From Akkermansiaceae bacterium (GTDB lineage Bacteria > Verrucomicrobiota > Verrucomicrobiia > Verrucomicrobiales > Akkermansiaceae): 35,304 nt of DNA. A model generated the notes under the pieces. The model was given only the letters and a program-made list of their open reading frames with translations, ran no database searches and was not told where the DNA came from. Within the stretch, counting starts at the first letter, position 1, and the number at the start of each line of letters is the position of its first letter. A program made the position numbers and the translations under genes. Shown in pieces: positions 29,164 through 35,304 of the stretch. Location: the NCBI GenBank assembly GCA_903888515.1, contig CAISTY010000253.1, positions 1 through 35,304 of the forward strand, read 5' to 3'.

Positions 29164-31467
29164 TCACGGTTCATCCACGATTTCGGCACGGAGGGGTTCC
29201 TCTGCCACGGGGATCGCGCGCAACGGTGCGTTCCCGCTTGCGGATGATGCCTGCACGGCGGATTCATCAACGGCTAGGGCGCGGGCGGGATGGATCGGGC
29301 AAAGGTCGTTGGCGGGTAAAACGATGTCCCCGGGAACTTGGTCTGTATGGGCGGTGGCCGCCGCAGTGCAACCTGCGGTGGCACGCTTGCCGGAGAGCCG
29401 GCAGAGGTCCACGCTGACGAGCTTGGTTTTGTGATGCAGATTGCCGGCCTTGTAGCCGAGGCGCTCAGAGGTCTTCATGAGATCGACCCACACCGGCAGC
29501 GCGAGCACCGCGCCGTATCCGCCATGGAAGATTTTTTTCGGGGTGTCGAATCCGACCCATACCGCGCAGGTGAGGGTGGAGGTGTAGCCGGCGAACCATG
29601 CATCCTTGAAATCATTGGTGGTGCCGGTCTTGCCGGCACAGGGTTTGTCAAAACCAAGGCGTTGGATGGATGCGGCGGTGCCTTGTGTGGCCACCTCGTT
29701 GAGAATGCGCGAAATCGACCATGCGGAACTGCCGCTGGCCGCAGGATAGGAAAGCGGCAGTGTCGAGTACAGGACGTTGCCATCCTTATCCTTGATTTCC
29801 GCAATCAGATAGGGACGATAGCGTACGCCGTCGTTCGGAAAAATGGTATAGGCCGAGGCGACCTCCCATGGCGTGGCCTCCCAGGAACCGAGATACGATG
29901 ACGGATTATCAGGTATCGGTGTGGTGAATCCGGCTTTGGCGGCAACCTCCTTGACGTGCGGCAGACCGGCATGGTTGCCGACGCGCACGGACATCGTGTT
30001 GCGCGACCGGATCAGGCCGTAGGCTGCCGGTTGCATGCCGCCGAACTTGCCATCGGAGTTGTTAGGTCTCCAACTCCCCCCCCCTTTGATCTCACCGGCC
30101 TCGATCGGGCCGTCGCTGACCAACGTGTCAGGATGCAGTCCTTGGTCGAAAGCCGCCAGATAGACGAACGGTTTGAATACCGAGCCGAGCTGGCGGAAGG
30201 CGTCCGTGGCACGGTTGAAGCGTGATTCGTTGGCGTCCCGCCCGCCAACCACGGCGAGCACGGCGCCGGTGTGGTTCTCGATGACGACCACCGCGCCTTG
30301 GAGGTATGTGGTTTCACCACGCTCGCTTTCGGGGATTTTCCGCCAGGCGTCGCGCGTCGGGTGGATGTATCCGGACAGGCGCTCGACATCACGGAGTTTT
30401 TTGTCAAGCGCCTCCTCGCATTTCTTTTGGATACGGAGGTCGATGGTGGTGATGATTTCGAGGCCGCCAAGTTCTATGTCCTGTTTTTCCAAGATGATTT
30501 CCAGATCGCTGCGGATGGCGTCCATGGCATAAGATTCGCGGGCCTCGCGCCGCCATTTCGGCCGTACCATGACGGATTGTTTTTTCGCCTCATCCGCTTC
30601 GGCGCGGGTAATGGCATGGGCCTTGACCATGCGTTCGAGCGTGGTGTCGCGCTCGCGGGTGGCATGCTCCAATGAACGGAACGGATTGAATGAATCGGGT
30701 CCGCGGACAATGCCGGCGAGCAAGGCGGCCTGTGACAAGGTGAGTTCGGACGGGTGCTTTTCAAAATAGATGCGGGACGCTTCGCCGACGCCCTTGATCT
30801 GGCGCCCCCAGTTGATTTGGTTGATATAGGCTTCGAGAATGCCTTCTTTGTCGAGGGTGGCTTCAAGGCGGATGGCAAGGGCGATTTCAAGGAACTTGCG
30901 GTCGATTTGGCGTGCGATTTCGCCGCGCTTTTCGCCGTGTTTGAGTTGGAAAATATCGGAGACGAGCTGTTGGGTGATGGTGGAGGCACCCTCGCGTTTG
31001 CCTTGGGCGTTTTTCGTGATGGCACGCACAATGCCGATGGGATCGATGGCTCCATGCGAGAAAAACCGTTCATCCTCGCGAGCGAGGATCGCCTTGCGAA
31101 AGTTTTCGGAAACCTGGCGGAGTGGAATCACCGAGCGTTTCTCGCCGTGGATCCGGCCGATTTCCTCGCCGAGATGATCGCGGATGATGGAGCGCTCGGG
31201 CATGGCATGGATTTTAGCCAGATCGTAGCGCTGGGCGCGGATGCCGTAAATCACCGCCAGCAAAACCAACACATAAAAACCGGCCACAACCGGATATCCC
31301 GCAGCACGGGTAAAAAATCTCACCGGTTGGACGAGCCTGCGCGTGAGTAGATTGAACGCATGAAAAGGCCAGAACAACAACAACGACCCGCCCCCGGGGC
31401 CACGAGAGTAGGTGGCGGGAGCGTCCTTGCGACGGCGCGTGTTTTCCTGCGGGTTGCGTTTTGGCAT
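29164..31467 (-). CDS. Bifunctional class A penicillin-binding protein (PBP1A type)
   Basis: The product has 767 residues from ATG 31467 (MPKRNPQENTRRRK); ATG starts at 31479 and 31482 and a GTG at 31542 are alternatives. The basic cytoplasmic N-terminus is followed by a membrane helix (PVVAGFYVLVLLAVIYGI). GT51 domain: AREDERFFSHGAID with catalytic Glu, GASTITQQLVSDIF, RKFLEIALAIRLEATLDKEG. The transpeptidase domain is complete: GSVFKPF (Ser429, Lys432), SRNTMSV and AGKTGTT. It polymerises and cross-links peptidoglycan in the periplasm. The C-terminus is a short Cys-containing, Ala-rich tail. It forms a pair with the degenerate PBP downstream. Confidence 0.93.
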   Translation of the reverse strand: MPKRNPQENTRRRKDAPATYSRGPGGGSLLLFWPFHAFNLLTRRLVQPVRFFTRAAGYPVVAGFYVLVLLAVIYGIRAQRYDLAKIHAMPERSIIRDHLGEEIGRIHGEKRSVIPLRQVSENFRKAILAREDERFFSHGAIDPIGIVRAITKNAQGKREGASTITQQLVSDIFQLKHGEKRGEIARQIDRKFLEIALAIRLEATLDKEGILEAYINQINWGRQIKGVGEASRIYFEKHPSELTLSQAALLAGIVRGPDSFNPFRSLEHATRERDTTLERMVKAHAITRAEADEAKKQSVMVRPKWRREARESYAMDAIRSDLEIILEKQDIELGGLEIITTIDLRIQKKCEEALDKKLRDVERLSGYIHPTRDAWRKIPESERGETTYLQGAVVVIENHTGAVLAVVGGRDANESRFNRATDAFRQLGSVFKPFVYLAAFDQGLHPDTLVSDGPIEAGEIKGGGSWRPNNSDGKFGGMQPAAYGLIRSRNTMSVRVGNHAGLPHVKEVAAKAGFTTPIPDNPSSYLGSWEATPWEVASAYTIFPNDGVRYRPYLIAEIKDKDGNVLYSTLPLSYPAASGSSAWSISRILNEVATQGTAASIQRLGFDKPCAGKTGTTNDFKDAWFAGYTSTLTCAVWVGFDTPKKIFHGGYGAVLALPVWVDLMKTSERLGYKAGNLHHKTKLVSVDLCRLSGKRATAGCTAAATAHTDQVPGDIVLPANDLCPIHPARALAVDESAVQASSASGNAPLRAIPVAEEPLRAEIVDEP

Positions 31468-31866
31468 CGGCGGGCGCATCATAAGCGGACCGAACACGCC
31501 AATCCATCCTTGATTCCTGAAGCCGACACAAAAAAAATCCACCCCGCAATTTCCCCCTGCAATTTCCCCCTTGCTGTTTTTTGGCGCCAGCGGACCCTAC
31601 GGCCAGGTTGCAAACGTTCCAGACAACCATCACAAGATATGCCCATTCATATCAAGGAAAGCAAGGGGCCGGATACGAGCTGTGAAAGCCATGAGAAACA
31701 GGTGTTTCATGAGCCGTTCCGGAATGGTGGTTTTGTGAACGGCGAGGTGGTCGCCTGCGGATCACGCACGGTGCCCGGAAAGTTCCGTGCCATGAGACAG
31801 TCGTCCTGCCTGTCCTGCACTCGAGAGACAAAGCGCCAGATCCAGTACGCTTTGAATCACGCAACG
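31468..31866. other. Divergent intergenic region between PBP1A and the HtrA-like operon
   Basis: About 400 bp. It contains a 13-bp direct repeat (GCAATTTCCCCCT, near 31546-31573) and an inverted repeat at 31636-31653. An in-frame ATG at 31639 would extend the HtrA-like protein by 76 residues, but the added sequence looks non-coding and would bury the signal peptide, so I rejected it. Confidence 0.4.
31636..31653. promoter_or_regulatory. Operator-like inverted repeat
   Basis: GATATG-N6-CATATC is a perfect 6-bp inverted repeat about 215 bp upstream of the HtrA-like start. It could be a dimeric repressor site; no cognate regulator is recognisable. Confidence 0.2.
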
Positions 31867-32868
31867 ATGAAAGGAAACCCGATTCCCACACTCATAGGCC
31901 TATGCTTGTGCTGGCTCTGCGGCAGCCTCCAGATGCTCGCCCGCGAACCGTCGCGCAATCTACAGGATCTTGTGCAACTCGAGTCCAAGGTGGCTGCGGT
32001 CTCACGCAAGGTCGGGCCTGCCACGGTGGCGCTGCTCTCCGAGCAGACGGGCTCCTCCGGTTCCGGCGTGGTGGCCTCGGAAGATGGCCTGATCCTCACC
32101 GCTGCCCATGTGGTGCAGGGCGCGGATTCATTACTGGTGGTGTTCCCGGATGGCAAACAAGTGCAGGGCAAGGTGCTCGGCGCTAATTACTCGAAGGACA
32201 TCGCCATGGTCAAAATCACCGGTTCCGGCAAATGGCCGTGCGCCACCATGGGCGCGTCCAAATCGTTAGCGGCCGGTGACTGGGTGCTCGCTCTCGGTCA
32301 CTCGACCGGCTTCGACGCGGGTCGCCCGCCGCCCGTGCGCTTCGGCCGCGTGGTTTCCAAAGGTCCGGGCAACTTTCTAACAACAGATTGCACGTTGATC
32401 GGCGGCGATTCAGGGGGTCCCTTGTTTGATTTGAACGGCAACATCATCGCCATCCATTCGTCCATCGGCCAATCGCTCACTAACAACAACCACGCCGGCA
32501 TCGACGGATTCCGCGACGACTGGGACCGCATCCTCGCAGGCGAAACATGGGGCGCTCTCTCAATGAACCCCTTCGCCAATCCGGAAATGCCCGTGCTGGG
32601 AATCGGCATGGCCATGATGCGCGGCGTCAAGGGCGTGATCGTCGAAAGCGTGGTCCCCGGCTCACCCGCCGCCGCCGCAGGTGTCAGAACCGGCGACTTG
32701 ATCCGCAGCCTCGATGGCAGCGAGGTGGAAGACGGCGGGGCATTGCTGCAGATGCTCGCGAAACGGCAGGCGGGCGATGCCGTGAAACTCGGTGTGCTGC
32801 GCGACAAGGAAAGCCTGGAAGTGAAGGTCACCCTCAAACGCCGCAACGAACTTTTCGAACAAAGGTAA
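31867..32868 (+). CDS. HtrA/DegP-like serine protease with one PDZ domain
   Basis: The product has 333 residues from ATG 31867. A signal peptide (PIPTLIGLCLCWLCGSLQML) precedes a trypsin-fold domain with a complete triad: His81 in LILTAAHVV, Asp111 in YSKDIAMVKI and Ser182 in GGDSGGPLFD. A single PDZ domain follows (about 245-325: GVKGVIVESVVPGSPAAAAG). Members degrade or refold damaged envelope proteins. It is shorter than typical DegP (about 450), with a compact protease domain. The next gene, a dead relative, starts 10 bp downstream, and maf follows, forming an operon. Confidence 0.92.
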   Translation: MKGNPIPTLIGLCLCWLCGSLQMLAREPSRNLQDLVQLESKVAAVSRKVGPATVALLSEQTGSSGSGVVASEDGLILTAAHVVQGADSLLVVFPDGKQVQGKVLGANYSKDIAMVKITGSGKWPCATMGASKSLAAGDWVLALGHSTGFDAGRPPPVRFGRVVSKGPGNFLTTDCTLIGGDSGGPLFDLNGNIIAIHSSIGQSLTNNNHAGIDGFRDDWDRILAGETWGALSMNPFANPEMPVLGIGMAMMRGVKGVIVESVVPGSPAAAAGVRTGDLIRSLDGSEVEDGGALLQMLAKRQAGDAVKLGVLRDKESLEVKVTLKRRNELFEQR

Positions 32869-32878
32869 ACCATAACTC

Positions 32879-34075
32879 ATGGACATCAATAAATCCATCA
32901 TCCCAATCCTTGGTGTGGTCTTGTGTCAGACGATGGCTTCGGCCCAGGATGACATCCCATTGCTCCGTCCGGAAGAACGCCAGGCCGTCGACTCCCAAAC
33001 CGCCGAGTTCAACCAGTCGCTCATGCCGGCTCTAACCAACGCGGCCAAGTCCACAACGCGCATCTGGGCGGGCTCCCGGCGCCTTGCCTACGGCACCGTC
33101 GTCGGCGATGGCCACCAGGTTCTAACAAAATGGAGCGAGATCGCACGCGCGTCCGACAACCTGCGCATCGAGACGTCCGGCGGCGAGGTGCGTGCGGCCA
33201 AGGTGTCCGGCGTCTATGAGGACGAGGATCTCGCGCTGTTGGCAATCGGCGGGGCGGCTCTCACTCCGGTCCAATGGTCAAAGGACCCCCCCGTGCTGGG
33301 CGCGTTTCTAGCCGCTCCACAACCGAACGGACGCCCCGCCGCCTTTGGTGTCGTGAGCGTGCTGGAACGGAATCTGCGCGACACCGACCAGGCCTATCTC
33401 GGAATCGGCTGTGATCTGGGTTTCAGCGGCCCCGGCGTGAAAATCAAGGAATTCACCGCCCAATCCGCTGCTGCAGCCGCAGGACTGCAAGCGGGAAATA
33501 TCATCCTCAAAGTCGGCGAGCGACCGGTCTCCGGCCTCATGGAACTCAAGCACGCCTTGGTCGGCGTCAACCCGGGATCCACGGTCGCGTTGCTCGTGCA
33601 AACCGACTCCGCTACAAAGAAGTTTTCCGTGGTGCTGGGAAATCGCCCGCAACTGCCGAATTTCCCGGATCAGCGCCTGCGCCAAATGGAACGCATGGGC
33701 GGCCCTATCAGCCGGGTGCGTGCTTCGTTCACTCATGCGATCCAGTCCGACATGCGCCCGCAGCCGGATCAAATCGGCGGCCCCGTGGTCGATTTGAAGG
33801 GACAGGTCGTGGGCATTACCGTGGCGCGTGCGGACCGTACCCGTTCGTTCATCATGCCCGCCGCCGCCGTGCAAAACCTGCTGCAACAAAAACCGGGGGA
33901 TCCGGCATTGGCCAAAACGCATCAGCCGGATGACGCTCCCTCCATGTCTGTTAGAAGGCGTGCCGCGCAAGGCCGGCAACCCGCCGGTGATGCAGAACTC
34001 ATGCGCCGCCACATGACCGAAATGCAGCGCCTGATGGAACACATGCGTGAGGAAATGGATCGCCTGGATCCCTGA
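32879..34075 (+). CDS. Catalytically inactive HtrA-like protein with the PDZ domain inside the protease fold
   Basis: The product has 398 residues with a signal peptide (about 1-22). The first barrel (about 45-165) resembles HtrA, but the His position reads VLTKWSEI (His lost), while the Asp motif YEDEDLALLAI remains. A PDZ domain follows (about 173-245: QSAAAAAGLQAGNIILKVG). Only after it comes the usual second half of the protease: THAIQSDMRPQPDQIGGPVV then LKGQVVGITVA, where the Ser of GNSGGP is replaced by I299. The C-terminal tail is Met/Glu-rich and helical (about 372-398). Probably a scaffold or partner of the active protease directly upstream; this is inferred. Confidence 0.85.
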   Translation: MDINKSIIPILGVVLCQTMASAQDDIPLLRPEERQAVDSQTAEFNQSLMPALTNAAKSTTRIWAGSRRLAYGTVVGDGHQVLTKWSEIARASDNLRIETSGGEVRAAKVSGVYEDEDLALLAIGGAALTPVQWSKDPPVLGAFLAAPQPNGRPAAFGVVSVLERNLRDTDQAYLGIGCDLGFSGPGVKIKEFTAQSAAAAAGLQAGNIILKVGERPVSGLMELKHALVGVNPGSTVALLVQTDSATKKFSVVLGNRPQLPNFPDQRLRQMERMGGPISRVRASFTHAIQSDMRPQPDQIGGPVVDLKGQVVGITVARADRTRSFIMPAAAVQNLLQQKPGDPALAKTHQPDDAPSMSVRRRAAQGRQPAGDAELMRRHMTEMQRLMEHMREEMDRLDP

Positions 34076-34079
34076 AGAA

Positions 34080-34652
34080 ATGCCCATCGTACTTGCCTCC
34101 GCATCTCCCCGCCGCCGTGATTTGCTCGCACGGGCGGGCGTGACTTTCGAGGTGGTGGTTTCTCCGGCAGAGGAAATTCATGACGCATCCATGACTCCCG
34201 AAGTGCTGTGCGAATGGAACGCCACACTCAAGGCGGTGGCCGTCGCAGCCGTGCGGCCGGATGCCACCGTGATCGGCTCCGATACGCTCGTTTTCATCGA
34301 TGGCGAACCGCTGGGCAAACCAACGGATCTGGATGAGGCCTATCAGATGCTGCGGCGTCTGGCAGGACGGACCCACCGAGTCTGTACCGGCGTGTGCATG
34401 ATTTTCGCGGGTGGCGCGCGCAAGGTGTTTCACGAGACCTCGGAGGTCTCCTTCCGAACGCTCGACGATGACGCCATCCGGGACTATTTCACACTTGTCA
34501 ATCCGTTAGACAAGGCCGGCGCCTACGGCATCCAGGAACATGGCGAACGTATCATCCACTCCATCCGCGGAAGCATCGACAACGTGATGGGCCTGCCGGT
34601 TTCTCAAGTCGTCGCGGCGTTGCGCGACGGGCATGGCTCGGAAAATCAATGA
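34080..34652 (+). CDS. maf: Maf-family nucleoside triphosphate pyrophosphatase
   Basis: The product has 190 residues from ATG 34080 (MPIVLASASPRRRDLLARAG), chosen because it begins exactly with the family signature; a start 11 codons upstream overlaps the previous gene. Further motifs are DATVIGSDTLVFIDG (catalytic Asp), LGKPTDLDEAYQMLRRLAGRTHRVCTG, and GAYGIQEHGERII and IDNVMGLP near the C-terminus. Maf proteins hydrolyse dTTP/UTP or modified nucleotides to monophosphates and are linked to septum control. It starts 4 bp after the inactive HtrA gene, so it is the third gene of that operon. Confidence 0.94.
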   Translation: MPIVLASASPRRRDLLARAGVTFEVVVSPAEEIHDASMTPEVLCEWNATLKAVAVAAVRPDATVIGSDTLVFIDGEPLGKPTDLDEAYQMLRRLAGRTHRVCTGVCMIFAGGARKVFHETSEVSFRTLDDDAIRDYFTLVNPLDKAGAYGIQEHGERIIHSIRGSIDNVMGLPVSQVVAALRDGHGSENQ

Positions 34653-35119
34653 GATGAATGACGGATTTCCCGCATCCGGCACGCCAGCCGATGAATGCCC
34701 GCATGCCCCCCCCACACAAATGGGAAATTGCCGAATTCTTCCATCATTTCACCTCCCATCATTTGCCAAACTCTGCCAAGCCCTCCGCCTTCTTCAGGTG
34801 GCGCGCTACCGCCGGGAGCGCACGCCCATGTGATGTGATAGAATCGCTTTCAGCTTTGCCTGCGGCCATGCCAGTCACGGCTGCGACGGTTTTTTTCCGA
34901 GTTCGCCAACGCTCTCACCGCGTTCCGCTCCCAGCTTTGCCTGACGCGGCTTTTCCCCTCCCTCCGTAGGGCGATTGGCTGAGCCGGGCAATGCATTACG
35001 GCTTGAAATGTTTGATTTTGGATTGGGGGCGGACTCAGACACCTCATTGCCGCGCTATGCCAGCGGCCATTGCTGTGACGGTCGCGTTGTCTGAGTTCTG
35101 AACCTCCCGCTCCCCGATC
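34653..35119. other. Non-coding region downstream of maf
   Basis: About 470 bp with no credible gene. The 12-mer CAGCTTTGCCTG occurs twice (34851-34862 and 34932-34943), and the segments around 34861-34910 and 35046-35100 look like degenerate copies of one another (GCCAGTCACGGCTGCGACGG against GCCATTGCTGTGACGGTCGC, each followed by GAGTTC). It may be an eroded repeat-rich spacer. Confidence 0.4.
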
Positions 35120-35304
35120 ACCATCTTGGTCGCGGAGCGACCGCATGATGGTAGCCGTGGGTTTCAACCCACGGTTTTCGCGCGTCCCATGAGGGATCGC
35201 GTCGCGGAGCGACGCCTGAAACCACGTTGCCCTTTGGTCCTCGCCCACATCAAGCGTCGCGACGCGACGCATCATTCATATCACCCACGGAACCGTGGGT
35301 TGAA
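35120..35304. repeat. Cluster of REP-like palindromes
   Basis: Five hairpins in 185 bp are built from two cores. The GTCGC-GGA-GCGAC core lies at 35128-35142 (inside an outer ACCATC/GATGGT stem, 35120-35152) and at 35199-35215; a GCGTCGC-GAC-GCGACGC variant is at 35254-35270. The CCGTGGG core is at 35155-35174 and, inverted, at 35283-35300. Such alternating palindromes are typical of REP/BIME elements mobilised by REP-associated tyrosine transposases; a transposase gene might follow beyond the right edge. Confidence 0.75.

Noticed and set aside
31360..31866. N-terminal extension of the HtrA-like gene
   Set aside because: It would place the signal peptide internally and overlaps the divergent PBP1A coding region; the ATG at 31867 starts directly before the signal peptide.
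34850..35275. Minus-strand 141-codon frame at the right end
   Set aside because: It spans the REP-like palindromes and degenerate repeats, with no start signal or recognisable motif.
35120..35304. CRISPR array
   Set aside because: The repeated units are palindromes of variable spacing with no constant spacer length or identical direct repeats.

Overview
The window looks like the chromosome of a Gram-negative bacterium of the Verrucomicrobiota, probably close to Verrucomicrobiales. This is inferred, not searched. The indications are high-GC coding DNA, a Kdo transferase (lipid A outer membrane), large secreted proteins with thrombospondin type 3 and LamG-like domains next to an RHS/YD-repeat protein, a PEP-CTERM-like tail on a secreted protease, and many small toxin-antitoxin modules among housekeeping genes.

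Layout. 1-7612 (minus) is a tightly coupled three-gene secreted-protein operon: a Pro-rich exported protein, a LamG/TSP3 protein, and an RHS protein that runs off the left edge. 7678-8663 holds a phage-like fragment, a truncated ParE with intact ParD, a bidirectional terminator and tRNA-Ser(GCT). 8688-13382 has a repeat-rich protein of unknown function, Kdo transferase waaA, a remnant of a metal-efflux RND gene, and a RhlE-type DEAD-box helicase. 13689-16601 is an NAD-dependent DNA ligase with about 220 extra residues in the adenylation domain; these carry the motifs of a kinase-like domain. Convergent to it are rpsM-rpsK-rpsD, then a DJ-1/PfpI protein, trpS, an AI-2E family permease, a SurA-like chaperone, comF and an SMP-30 lactonase.

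24491-27240 is an accessory patch: a frameshifted trypsin-like protease, MazEF, a short Asn-codon-rich stretch resembling the repeat of a diversity-generating retroelement, and HicBA. 27240-31467 has two class A penicillin-binding protein genes. The downstream one has lost all three transpeptidase motifs, and inverted heptanucleotide arrays lie between them. 31867-34652 is an operon of an HtrA-like protease, a catalytically dead HtrA relative with rearranged domains, and maf. The right end is intergenic and finishes in REP-like palindromes.

The most notable object is the DNA ligase with the embedded kinase-like domain. Other items worth attention are the orphan retroelement-like repeat, the pseudo-transpeptidase PBP, the dead HtrA paralogue, the restriction of TTA leucine codons to the context GTTAG, and several promoters whose -10 box lies only 6-9 nt before the start codon.
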